Shown here: positions 36,311-46,364 of the stretch, piece by piece
Numbering within the stretch: the stretch's first letter is position 1
Layout: the number at the start of each line of letters is the position of its first letter
DNA from: Adiantum capillus-veneris
Lineage: Eukaryota > Streptophyta > Polypodiopsida > Polypodiales > Pteridaceae
DNA length: 64,000 bases
NCBI GenBank assembly: GCA_014529385.2
Contig: CM043942.1
Coordinates: 52,382,774-52,446,773 of the forward strand
Direction: 5' to 3'
Translations under genes and position numbers: made by a program
The notes under the pieces: model-generated
Told to the model about the DNA's origin: nothing
Database searches by the model: none
The model's input: the letters and a program-made list of their open reading frames with translations, nothing else

Positions 36311-37570
36311 GACCATTACATGCGTTTGCCCATGATAATGTATTGTTTGTCAACCTTGGCAAAACCAAGGTTATGGTATTCAATACCACACCGCAGTGGG
36401 TTAGGAGATCAACACCCACATTTTCTTATGGCCAGGAGTCAGTGAAGTATACATATGCATACACTTACCTTGGGATAGACTTTAGTGGTCCAATGTTTTC
36501 ATCGAGGAGAGCAGTTGAGACGAGATTGACCAGAGCATATGCTACCCTAGGAAAATTAGAGAGGATGTGTTCGAAGGTTTCGTTCCAAGAACCTCAAACA
36601 AAGCTATGGCTCTTTGATACTTTAGAGGCATTAGTTATGCTTTATGGAGCCCAGATATGGGGACATTCGATGGACCACAATAGCAGATCTGGTAGCACTG
36701 ATGGGTGGAGATGTATGGAGAGGCCTTTGGTTTCTATGATCTCTTGGATGATAAGAGTTAAGGCTTTAGTACCACATGAGATTATCAGAGCAGGGCTGGC
36801 TGCATCTTCACTTGTGGTCGAGGCACTCACCATATCAGTTTCTTTTTTGAACAATTTATGGGACCTCCCTAGACACATATATGCTCGTTTAGCTTTTGAG
36901 TCTTCCCGATAGCTAGCATTGCAGGGGGATACTACTCATTGGTATGGAAAGATAACATCATGGTTTTAGTTGCACGGTTTCAATATGGATAGATTGCCTA
37001 GTATTCTTTGGATGGTGCACCCTCTATGTCTATTACGGGCAGAAAGATTGCCAGACTCATTCGTCCATTAGGATGACCTATCTCAGCTCGATGCCAGGAG
37101 GACTTGGATTTAGCCGACACGAGAGTGGGCATGAAGATGGCTTTCTGTAGAGAGAATCTTCTCCATCTGACGGAGGATGGGTTTGTGACTAGACCTAGTT
37201 ACATGGAAACACATTTATCTCGGGGGATACGGTGCGCTATTGGTCACCTACGCACCTCTTCACGTCAGCTTGAGGTCAAGACTTGCAAGTTTAGGGGGAT
37301 ATCTACAGAGGATAGGATATGACAGCTATGCCATTTGGAGCTTGAGACAGAGCTACATTACATATGTCATTGTCTTGTATATCATGAGATACAGGGGCGA
37401 TTTCATTGACTTTGCTGCTTTGGAGATCAGGAGAGAGACAATCTCAAGGTAGATTACAAAATTCTTTAGACCACCTACTGGCAGACAGAGGGGCAGACCA
37501 CACAACAGAGCCCAGAGGCTACTGAGCTAGGGAGATCTAGACGCCCACAATTGGGGGTACTTCACAACAT
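36310..37570 (+). pseudogene. LINE (non-LTR retrotransposon) reverse-transcriptase 3' relic
   Basis: The first open part (36343-36912) encodes the end of a LINE reverse transcriptase: VNLGKTKVMVFN, YTYLGIDFSG, LYGAQIWG. Further down, with several frame changes and stops, comes the typical C-terminal zinc-type motif, QLCHLELETELHYICHCLVYH, near 37320-37385. The element is 5'-truncated, as LINE copies usually are, and starts within the reverse-transcriptase domain. No poly(A) tail was clearly seen. The closest look-alikes I know are in ferns and mosses. Confidence 0.82.
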
Positions 37571-37834
37571 TGACAGAGATTACAGTAGATGATATGGATC
37601 ACTTTAGCTTGATAGTAAAGGTACTTACCATGGCGGACATTGACAATATTCTATAGTGACCGATACAATACATCCTCGGACAGCGCCCGATGCTGGACAT
37701 CCTCGGATAATAGAGCCCAATGCCGGATATCCTCGAACATTGATGTTCATACACTTGGATTGTACTACCCTAAACAGTTGTGAACCATGATAATAGCTAT
37801 TTAGCTTTTATTTTTCTTTATTTCATTTTTATTT
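37571..37834. other. Intergenic; no gene seen
   Basis: LINE 3' flank with a short repeated TGGACATCCTCGG/TGGATATCCTCG unit near 37675-37740, then a T-rich stretch leading to the MITE. No coding signal. Confidence 0.5.
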
Positions 37835-38330
37835 GGGAAAATTACCAAAATACCCCTCTAATTTGTGGAAATTCCGAAAATACCCCTCAAATTTCAAAAA
37901 TTCCCAAAGTACCCCCATAATTTGTCATAAATTTTCAAAATGCCCTTCAAATTTTCCAAATTCCCAAAATACCCCTGATTGTGAGAGTAAATTTCTTCAA
38001 AAACAAAAAATTTGTAGCTTTTCATAAGAAGAGTGCTTGTCTACCATACAAGATGCTAAAACAAAAAATTGAGTTGGTTATGTAGGCTTTGGAGATGAAT
38101 TTCTTCAATATTTTTAGACATAATTACCTTTTTTTTGGGAGGTGATTTGCAAAAAATTACATGCGCTTATAAGCACTCAAAAACCGATCTCAATTGTCAA
38201 ACAAGAATAAAGATTAAAAAATCTTGAAGATCCAACGAAAATAGATACAAGGGTATTTTGGGAATTTTTGAAATTTGAGGGGTATATTGGGAATTTCCAA
38301 AAATTATAGGGGTATTTTGGTAATTTTCCC
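37835..38330. mobile_element. Mutator-type MITE, 496 bp, with long terminal inverted repeats
   Basis: Both ends read GGGAAAATTACCAAAATACC inward, and the inverted repeats run for about 80 bp with roughly seven mismatches. Each arm is made of tandem units of about 30 bp (AAAATACCCCTCAAATTT…). It is flanked on both sides by the same nine bases, TTTTTATTT (37826-37834 and 38331-38339). A 9-bp target duplication and long G-starting inverted repeats are the marks of Mutator-like elements. It encodes no transposase, so it is non-autonomous. Confidence 0.9.
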
Positions 38331-38424
38331 TTTTTATTTTGTACCGAGACAGTTTGGTCTCTCACTCTCATAGAGATAGAGCGTGTTTAGGGATTAGGGT
38401 TTGGGCCAGTTTTTCTACAGGAGA

Positions 38425-39184
38425 ATGGCGTCTCGCAAGGTTATCCGCCACCTGGGGGCCCTGCTGCATCCTTCAAGAGGCTTCTGCCACAAGCAGGAGC
38501 TCGGTGATCAATTGCATCCGCGATCATCCAGTCAACTGCTCGCGGCCTTGGAGCCGCATGTCACAAGTTCCGGGAAGGAACTTTTTCAAGGCCTCATGGA
38601 CGTGTCCTGTTTAGAGAAGGAGGTCTGGAAACAGAAACAGGATGAAATTGAATATCAAAAGGAGGCCATTGAGTATCAGAACAAGGAGATCGCATATTTG
38701 GAGGTAGACCTCCTTAGATCCAAGGGTTTGAACAATACACGTGGGTTGTTCGAGAGAATGCAGGAGGTCCTTGCAACATATGCACGTGCTAAAGGAAACA
38801 AAGCTTCCATTTTGTGGGAAAAAATCCTCAAGTGGTCTCCGGACTTGGCTGCTTGCATAGAGAAGAACACCAATATTCCACTGCAAGATGTGCGGAAGCA
38901 AGCAGCGCACTGCCATACTATATACAACATTCTTTCGCAGCACGTGCACGCAGGTAAAGAATTGGCTGAACTGCAGGCCGCCAATGGGAGAATTTATTTT
39001 CATAGAGGGCCTATGTCGCCTGAACAGGTCCAAATATTTCTCTGTATTGGAAAGGCGGCGAAGTTTGACATTGAAGAAGACCCGTCTACCAGGTACACCT
39101 GCTACTCTTGTTGCTTTTATTTGTTTATTGTTTGAATGTTGCCTCTATTCATTTTATATATATTGATCGGACAGGCCGTGCTGA
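38425..39184 (+). CDS. Host gene, two exons, 225 aa coiled-coil protein, probably organelle-targeted; family not recognised
   Basis: Exon 1 is 38425-39092 and exon 2 starts 39175; the 82-bp intron has GT-AG ends and the joined frame ends in TGA at 39182-39184. I chose the ATG at 38425 because its context (GAGAATGGCG) is a good plant start; an in-frame ATG at 38401 is poorer. The N-terminus MASRKVIRHLGALLHPSRGF is Arg-rich, lacks acidic residues and resembles a mitochondrial presequence. Residues about 70-95 form a Glu/Gln/Lys-rich coiled coil (KQKQDEIEYQKEAIEYQNKE). The C-terminal half is helical with no motif I know. Without splicing the frame would stop at 39135. Base composition is more GC-rich than its surroundings. 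Function unknown; expression is not shown. Confidence 0.65.
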
Positions 39185-40110
39185 AGAGTTCAGATGTAGA
39201 TTTGTTTGAATGTGGTCATGGTACGTATGATACTGTACATGAGACTATGGGCTCGCTGTAGAGTGATGAGGACTTTTTTTGGTTCTGATGATGTTCAGTG
39301 ATGCGTAATGATTTATGTTGAGGACAGGTAGTCCTCAGGGTACATTATGCAGGTTGTGTAGAGAGGATACAAAATGTAAAAGCCTGGTTGCAGGTGTTTA
39401 CTGTTAATCCAATGAGCTGTTTATTGTCTGAGTGCTTGAAGCTATATACCTGGATGGTTATATGGGACTCTGTGCGTGTAGGGACTTACTTGCAGGCTGC
39501 TGTCTGCTCTCTAGGATATAGTTTCTCAATGCCTGATAACAAAGGCTGTTTATTTTAATTATGTGTTTAGTTCTTGTTGTTTTTAACCATGCCGGACTAT
39601 GTACTGTTTGCTGAACACTTTGAGGGCATTATACGGAGGTGTATTATACGCATATGATTGTGAAAGTTGGTGTGTTGGTTTATGATCTTTTAGTGTGTAT
39701 CGTAATAGGTTATGTAGTCATACAAGGACACACACACATATGTATCTATACATATGTGACACTTTGAATCCCATTTTACCTCGAAAACTTCCTCTAGCTC
39801 AGTTGTGGTGTGTATGTATGAGGATTCAAATATGAAATTTGAGCTTGAATTTTGATTTTGATGCTCAAACAAGAGTTACTAGATTTCAAGTCTTCTTGTA
39901 AACAATTTCAAGGTTTGTCACTAACATCACATATTTTTCAACAAAAATAATTTCCTGCACCTATACAGCATGCACTAGATGTCTTGCAAGAGTCAAAATC
40001 CTCTTCATGCTTGTTTGGCGAGCTAACCATTTAGGTGTGTGTGTTTTGTTGAAACATCTGCCAACTAATACCATTATAAAGTAAGCTCTTGTTTACTCCC
40101 CCCTTTGTCC
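39185..40110. other. 3' UTR and intergenic DNA; no gene seen
   Basis: Downstream of the host gene. No convincing coding frame; a clear polyadenylation signal was not found. The first few hundred bases are GT-rich and could be 3' UTR. Confidence 0.4.
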
Positions 40111-40114
40111 TCGT

Positions 40115-40502
40115 TTACTTTTCAGCATTCGACGTCCTCAGTCGCCCCTGCTTTTGTGCCCGCACTTCCTCGTCCGTAAGTGACACTGAGGAAGTCAAGG
40201 GATCGACGATGGGAGTGTAATCCGCTGTTGATGCATCCCATCGGAAAAAAGAACAACCAGTATGACAGATAGGTTTGGTGTGAGCAAGTATGTGGCCCGG
40301 TTTAAAATACATTACCGGTTTTTGGCAGACATTGGCCATTGTCACCAAGCTGCCTTAGGTTTATGGTTTTCATTTGAATGGAGGAGCTACATGAAGTTTT
40401 CGTGGACCTGGGTAATTTGCTCGTAGCAGGTGCATGAAATGCTAATATCACTTCCTCCCATTCCAAGTGGGCTGTCTTCCCCGTCTGTTTGCACATCCAC
40501 AT
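40115..40502 (-). pseudogene. Possible GRF-zinc-finger-like exon remnant
   Basis: On the minus strand, overlapping frames encode FKPGHILAHTKPICHTGCSF followed by FRWDAS and an acidic tail ending in a stop. C-x3-C-SFFRWD resembles the end of GRF-type zinc fingers (usually CGFFRW), found in some nucleic-acid enzymes and plant transposon genes. Only the second half of such a finger is visible. It may be a chance match or one exon of a decayed gene. Confidence 0.25.
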
Positions 40503-40984
40503 TTATGTTTTTTGCACCATCACCTGATTCACCTGTTGTGACTGTTAGGAAATAAGACGTAGCTAAATAGATAATTGAGTAGATTACTTAATGGAGAGAG
40601 ACAAATTTATATACACGAGATTATAGTGTAGAGAGAGAGAGAGAGTACACACGATATACGTGGTTCACCCAATGTGGGCTACGTCCACGGGAAAGCAGCC
40701 ACTCAATGGCTTTGGTACTTCAAAACAAGAAGTAGTTTACAAAGGGATTATACCCTTAATGGAGCTCCCGCCTTGCTTCACTCTCACCACCTCACACTCA
40801 CCTTGTTGCATCAACTTCACACTATGAAATGTGTGTAGAAATGGCCTCCTTTTATAGGCCAAAAGGGCTGCCCTCTCTTATGAGAGACAGCCATGTGTAT
40901 CCGCCCTTGTGCGAATAAGTCCAAATCGGACCCTCCAATCCGCCCATGTGTGGCCGCCCTTGAGAAGACAAGTCCGCTTTTGAA

Positions 40985-41105
40985 TTCGGCCACCGGCCAT
41001 TGAATTCGGCCACCGGCCACCGGCCATTGACTTCCGACCACCGGCCACCGGCCATTGACTTCCGACCACCGGCCATTGGCCATTGACTACCGGCCACCGG
41101 CCAAC
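40985..41105. repeat. GC-rich minisatellite (CCGGCCATTGACTTCCGACCA-like units)
   Basis: Irregular tandem copies of GGCCACCGGCCATTGA(A/C)TTC(G/C)G(A/C)CCA make up the upstream part of the candidate LTR. The repeat is far more GC-rich than its surroundings and rich in CCGG sites. Confidence 0.88.
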
Positions 41106-41188
41106 CGACCGGTTGTTTTCCGACCACTTTCCGCCCGCCATCCGGCCATAATAGTCCGGCGAAAAGGAATATTCTGGCGAAAAAAAGT

Positions 41189-41210
41189 CTCGGGGGCCTC
41201 CGCCCCCGAG
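41189..41210. repeat. GC hairpin in the candidate solo LTR
   Basis: Nine-base arms CTCGGGGGC and GCCCCCGAG around a four-base loop. Confidence 0.8.
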
Positions 41211-41329
41211 GCCTTTAAAGTTGCCCCTGATTCTTGTCCGTGAAAATTTTGGTTTCCGGTGAGTGATTTTCCTTCACGCACGATGGCTTCTCCTCATAAT
41301 GGGGGCCTTACAAATGTGCGCTTTTACCA

Positions 41330-41530
41330 CAGAAAATTACAAGGGTAAATCAGGCTCCATACTTAACAGTGACATGGAGGAGATAACTCGGGAGTGTCTT
41401 GAAAGGGGCTAGCAGGCCCTGCAGGCACTGGCAGAGAAGCTCTTTAGTCTTCCCTCCGCTGCTGAGAAGACCGGTCGCATTGTTCAACTCCCTTCACCTA
41501 CAATTTGGCTACCTCGAGAGAAACGTATAA
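41330..41530 (+). pseudogene. Fragment resembling ribosome-biogenesis regulatory protein RRS1
   Basis: The frame from 41374 reads MEEITRECLERG, a TAG stop, then QALQALAEKLFSLPSAAEKT, GRIVQLPSPTIWLPREKRI. In RRS1 of plants and animals a segment near the N-terminus has the same build: a (E)EL-x-x-(E)CL-x-(K/R)G helix, an LF-x-LPS turn, then L(P)-x-P-x-T-x-LPREK. RRS1 acts in 60S subunit assembly in the nucleolus. Only about 50 residues remain, with one in-frame stop, and the following KPKPPTKWE-type motif is absent, so this is a relic. It lies directly against the candidate solo LTR, which may have interrupted it. Confidence 0.55.
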
Positions 41531-41567
41531 GTGACCCTGCTCATTTGGCTTGTTTTGATCTCTCTCA

Positions 41568-41606
<39 letters not shown>

Positions 41607-42150
41607 GCCTGCCCGTGCCCACTTGCAATTGTGTTTTGTGTGAAACCCAGGTTCCTAAAATATGCACTTGGATGCTCACAATGAAACATATATGGTCATG
41701 GCTCTCTGTACATATGTACCATTATATTTGAATTCATACATACGTAGATCCGTGTACACATGTAAAAGACACATACATACGTAGATATGTGTGTATGTAT
41801 GGATGTATGCATTTTTCTATGTACCCAAACACATACACACATATGTGCATATATGTTTCTGTGTGTATGTGCAAAATTTATGTGTATATTTTCTCTTTCT
41901 CACATACACGTGTTTGCGTAGGAACATTTACACATACATATATACACACATGTATTAATAACTACAGTTTAACTGTTGCGTATATCAAATGCAGATATGT
42001 ATATCTATATATGCAATAGTGTATAGAAATATATGCATGCTTATTATCATAAGCTGTATTCGAACGTTTGTGTAGACACTCCCATATCCACATATGTATC
42101 TGTGCACACATGTATACCCATATAAACATATCTGGTTAGATGTTTGCTCT
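41568..42150. repeat. (AC)n tract and CATA/TATG-rich simple sequence
   Basis: (AC)n at about 41568-41600, then some 500 bp of scattered ACATATGT, CACATATG and GTGTGTATG motifs. Open frames here are low-complexity. No gene seen. Confidence 0.8.
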
Positions 42151-42269
42151 TACATAAATGTACACCATTGCGATCCGAGCTCCCTACTGTTGCTTCGCCC
42201 TCGCCATCCCTCCTCTCCACCCCACCCCCCCTCTTGCTGGTGGCACGCTGAGCCTCTTTCACGCTGCAG

Positions 42270-42297
<28 letters not shown>
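42270..42297. repeat. 28-base poly-C tract
   Basis: A C homopolymer lies between two partial repeats of TGGTGGCACGCTG (near 42239 and 42305). Its length is likely imprecise. Confidence 0.85.
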
Positions 42298-42300
<3 letters not shown>

Positions 42301-42399
42301 TGTTGGTGGCACGCTGCGGTGGACTGAGCCTCTCTCGCGCGTGCTGCTTTCTCTTCTTCGACTTCACCCACCCCTTTTCTTTTCAGCATCAGACATAGA

Positions 42400-43165
42400 A
42401 TGACGACTTCAGCTTCACCTCAGAGGGACTCTACAGCAGCCCCCTCGTCCGACACCGCGGAGTCGACCCTTCGACTTGCTCTTTCGCCAGAAAAGCAAGC
42501 GAGCTTATTGGCCGAGGTGGAACGGCTCCAAGCCACCTCAGTCATTTGCAGGATTGTTGGCACTCGATCCTGCAGAGGCGAGGTGAGGGACCTACTTCAA
42601 GCTTGACTCCTCACCGAAGTGGGCAAGATCACCGATGTGCAGCTACTCGGGAGAGGATATTATCAGATTGAGTTTGAGTCTCCAGAGATGGCGGCCAAAG
42701 TGGTCTCGATGAGCCCGCTCAACATTCGAGCGGCTCCATCATTTTTTCGATAGTGGCGTCATGGCTTTGACCCGACGACAGATGTTCTTGAGGAGGAGGA
42801 AGACATTCCCATCTCAGTCTGCTTTCCTGGACTAAGGCGGGAATACCTACCTTTATTGACCAGGATTGGCTCCATGTTTGGGTCAGTTTTGAAACCCCTC
42901 CCACTTCTGCTTCAGTTGTGGCCAAGGCCGCGGGTTTGCCCACTGTTTGGGGTCTAGTTCGGGACACACACCCTCCTGAAGGAGGTCCTCCTTCCTCGAG
43001 TCATTGGAGGGTGGATCAGTCAGAGAGTGGAGTATTCGGGCCTCTCGAATGAGTGTTTCATCTATAGGCAGATGGGCCACCTAGCGAGGGCCTGTCCACG
43101 CCGGAGACCCCGACCCACAGCACAGACGCAGTCCCCCATGGTTGAGCCGACCCCCCTCCTTATCT
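42400..43165 (+). pseudogene. LINE ORF1-type relic: DUF4283 domain plus CCHC knuckle
   Basis: From ATG 42400 the frame encodes a Ser/Thr/Pro-rich head. A DUF4283-like domain follows: LLTEVGKITDVQLLGRGYYQ, IEFESPEMAAKVVSMSPL. After a frame change come LLPRVIGGWISQRVEYSGLS and NECFIYRQMGHLARACPRR, a CCHC-type knuckle in which the second Cys is Tyr. In-frame stops lie at about 42603 and 42750. This order is that of plant LINE (L1-type) ORF1 nucleic-acid-binding proteins. No endonuclease or reverse transcriptase follows, so it is an isolated piece. Confidence 0.72.
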
Positions 43166-43559
43166 CGTGTTAGTGTTCATGCAAACTAGCCAGACATCCA
43201 TCAATGTAACTGTGCTAACCTTATCTAAAGTTTTGGTAATATAGATCAATAAGAAGAGGTGAGGGGTTAATCCTCACACTGAGCTCCATCAACACTATGT
43301 GCAATCATCTCCTTCCTCACCCGCACTTGCACTTTGCATGCACCGTACATGCACTCACGATTGTTATCAGAGATTTGGTCTTCCTCCTCGCTTTCAAATG
43401 CGTGAAAATCCTCTTGGAGTGGGTAAGGTTCAATCATAGCTAATTGGGATTAAGGTCTATCTAGAGCAAATTGACAGTCAACAGTACGTTGTGTAGCAAG
43501 TGAAGTAAAGCTTGGAGTACAATAATTTTGTGTAGGAATAGATAGAAATCTCAGAGTAA

Positions 43560-43610
<51 letters not shown>

Positions 43611-44690
43611 TTGGAATTCATGTCCACATGCATGCAATTTTAGGTCAGATTTTGGTTTTGATTATTATTGTAGCTTCTTCGTCATGCTGGCCCAACAAGC
43701 ATCTTGAGGTTTTAGCCCCCCCTTTCAAAGCCATTTATGCTCTTAGAATCTCAATTTGAGTAGCACACCAAAAGGTAGTTTTCAATTGACATTTTCAGCA
43801 TTGGATACACATACACACACACTCCAATTTTTGGCTTCAACAACGAGTCCAAATTCTCACAGACACTCCGTAGAGAGCAAGACAAAGAGTTTCTCAGTAG
43901 GCGATAGGTTACAGATTACCATTAGTAGCAATTTTATGCATCTTTAAGAGCAATCTTTTGGATTGCCATATGTGCATTTTGTCCATGATGTATGTTCTCT
44001 ATGGTACTGCTTATGCATAGCCATTCATGGCTTCGTAGAGACACCTCTTAGATACATATTTACATGCAAAGGGATAGTCACATGCTCTTTTGACACAACA
44101 AATTTTTGAGAATCTTTGGTAGTGAAACAACCAGTACAGTCCTAATGGGAGTTTGGATGCACATGGTTTATGTGTGACTAGCACTTAAGAGTGCTTATGC
44201 TCTGTTGAGAGCATTTTACTCCCCATAGGGAAGTGAGTTTTGTGGTTTTTTCTTGCACGTTTGTTGGTGCCTATTTATGTGCATACGATACATTTGCATT
44301 GATTTCATGACATATGTACGTTGTGTTGTGGATACTTCCATTGTACCATTATGGAGCCAATTTTGGCTTGTTTTGGCAGTCTTGATCATTTTTCAGACTT
44401 GGACTGGAAGAGCCCTTTTTGAGACTTTGGCTAGTCGTGTCTCTAGGACCTCCTTTTGTGAGGGTCATTTTACAAGGTTTTTTGTTACCAAGCATTGGGG
44501 GCTAGGTTACCCAGTGTGAGGTGGACCTCTATCTCTTCCACATCACAAGTGAATCAGTGATTGTTCGGCTTTCCCTTCACCTTCCATCTAATTGGTAGTG
44601 ATTTTTCCAAGAATAGACACATAGGCCTAGCCACTCATTGCAATAAATCTCTAAGCATCTACGAAAAAGGGGGGGCTCTCCATCATCCGT
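43166..44690. other. No gene seen; one GT/GA microsatellite
   Basis: Low-coding AT-rich sequence. (GT)n then (GA)n at about 43561-43610. Short open frames near 43756 and 44253 show no recognisable motif. Confidence 0.5.
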
Positions 44691-44699
44691 GCACACGAA

Positions 44700-45110
44700 G
44701 CCTCAATCTCTATTTCTATGGATGGCATCTCTCTGAATGAAATCACATGGATACAAAGCAAGGGAATCTCTCTGGTTGCAATCACTTATCCTTACTCTAG
44801 GTCCCCTTTTTTTCATCGTGTGTGTGAAGAATCAATCTCTATTTTCGATGGATGGTTTCTCTTGGAAGGAAATCACCTACACTTGCATCTTATAGGCATG
44901 TGTCATTATGCAAGATGCTAATGCTACCCGTCAAAATTAATGATGATATTGTTTGCTAGGGGCTATTGCAAAGAAACTATGTTTTGGTACTGCCTAGGTT
45001 GACATGTTTGCCAAATATGGTGTACTTTAGAAAGCACAAAAAGTGCTCGAGGAGGTTCCTCTGAGGGGTTCTATCTTGATGCACACCAATTGCAAGATAT
45101 TTCCAACAAG
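44700..45110 (+). pseudogene. PPR-repeat pseudogene fragment 1
   Basis: Translated stretches read DGISLNEIT, SWKEITYTCIL, then FGTA-VDMFAKYGVL-KAQKVLEEVPLRG, broken by stops and frame changes. These match plant PLS-type pentatricopeptide repeats (VTYTCILKACG, LVDMYAKCG, AQKVLEELP). PPR proteins bind organellar RNA. The wording is closest to fern and lycophyte PPR proteins I know. No intact repeat array remains. Confidence 0.65.
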
Positions 45111-45119
45111 GGTATGACT

Positions 45120-45390
45120 CCTTTTAATAGATGCAAAACGAGGGCGCCTCTCTAGTTGCAATCACCTATACATGCATCTTGAAGGGATGTGGTAGTATGC
45201 AAGATGTTGATTAGGGCAAAACAATTGAGGATGATATTGTTAGTTAGGGGTTGTTGATAAAGAATGACGTGCTTGGAAATGCCTTGACTGACATGTATAT
45301 TAAGTGTGGTAAACTTTAAAAATCACAAGTGCTTGAGGATCTTCTTATTTGGAACATCGTCTCTTGGAATGCAATGATTGCGGGATGTTG
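45120..45390 (+). pseudogene. PPR-repeat pseudogene fragment 2
   Basis: The second block reads LVAITYTCILKGCGSMQDVD, DDIVS, then LLIKNDVLGNALTDMYIKCG, LEDLLIWNIVSWNAMIAG, with at least three stops. It repeats the order of fragment 1 and covers roughly two consecutive repeats. It may be the next repeats of the same dead gene or a second copy. Confidence 0.7.
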
Positions 45391-45970
45391 TAGAAAGAGG
45401 AGGGGGGAAGAGGAGAAGTGTGTGTGTTAGGAGCAAGAGAAAGAAGGCATGGGGCCATCCAAGGAGGGGGGAGGCCTCATGTGTAGAGTTACGAATACGG
45501 CATGAGATTGATTTTTATTTTATTTTTTGGGGGGCGGGGGATATTCCTACCTATTGGACTTTTCTAAAGATAGAGCCTGTAGTAGGTGCACCATTAGTAC
45601 GTCAGTAAGTTGCTCCAATTTTGAAGTGTATTAAATTAGGAGGAATCTTAAAAGATACCCTCTTTGTGATCAAAGTGGAAAAGTAGAGACCTACCAGGTG
45701 TCATAGGCAGATGGCAAGCAACTTGTGGTAGGTGGACGGCGAGGGAAATTTTACAAAGGAGGCAGGTGGCAGGGCACAAGAGGATATAGCTGGCAGCAAA
45801 GGCGAGATAGCTACCACGTGACCAAATGTAGGTAGGGCGAGAGCAGATGGAGAGTTTTTAAGAGAAGAGTGTATTTTGGAAAGGGCGCTTGAAGATGACA
45901 TATATATTCCTGAACCTTTCTCGAAGGAAGCATTAGAGCCATTGTAATGGACTCATATTCTAGAAACCTT
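45391..45970. other. No gene seen
   Basis: Purine-rich on the plus strand (GGCAGGTGGCA and AGGTGGACGG-like motifs near 45700-45850). No recognisable coding content. Confidence 0.4.
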
Positions 45971-45974
45971 AGAT

Positions 45975-46364
45975 GTGTGTGCTATCTCAGATGGTCCCAC
46001 AACAAAATTCTACGATAAGGATGGATATGATGTGGTTTTGTGTTTTATGGTCAATACAATCTTAGGAAAGGTTTCCTTAGAACATCCCAGGGGTGATAGA
46101 TTGATCAAACAAGAGGTTGAAGAGTTTTATGACTCTTCGGAGCATTTTGCACGAGAGGATGACGTAGACAATGAATGCTCTGATAACTTGAGTGACCAAG
46201 AAGAAACTATAGTAGACATCCGGTTTTACAATTTTTCAACCAAAAACCTAAACGTCTATTTTGAAGATCCATTTTTTGTACTTATCGTAGATATGGTGAT
46301 GCCATGGAATTATATGAGAGTCTTTATGAGTTTAGTTTGTGGCCTTTTTAGCTTGGTATGTTAG
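45975..46364 (+). CDS. Unrecognised 129-codon ORF
   Basis: An open frame with an acidic middle (EEFYDSSEHFAREDDVDNEC) and a hydrophobic C-terminal tail (VFMSLVCGLFSLVC). I recognise no family. The length is moderate for AT-rich DNA, and no splice partners or promoter are clear. It may be chance or part of the decayed retroelement that follows. Confidence 0.2.
   Translation: MCAISDGPTTKFYDKDGYDVVLCFMVNTILGKVSLEHPRGDRLIKQEVEEFYDSSEHFAREDDVDNECSDNLSDQEETIVDIRFYNFSTKNLNVYFEDPFFVLIVDMVMPWNYMRVFMSLVCGLFSLVC

Larger units (their letters stand above)
40543..41312 (-). repeat. Candidate solo LTR (minus orientation)
   Basis: On the minus strand it begins TGTAAGGCCCCCATTATGAG and ends CTATTTAGCTACG…CCTAACA, i.e. 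TGT…ACA. A TATAAAAGGAGG box lies on the minus strand near 40850, followed by transcribed-region-like sequence. No internal domain flanks it and I saw no matching 5-bp target duplication, so it is either old or its borders are slightly off. Confidence 0.55.

Noticed and set aside
42094-42403. Pro-rich and Gly-rich open frames on both strands
   Set aside because: They span the poly-C tract and the leader of the LINE ORF1 relic and shift with the homopolymer length.
45701-45901. Minus-strand open frame with a Ser/Leu/Pro-rich product
   Set aside because: No motif, no promoter, and compositionally explained by the purine-rich plus strand.
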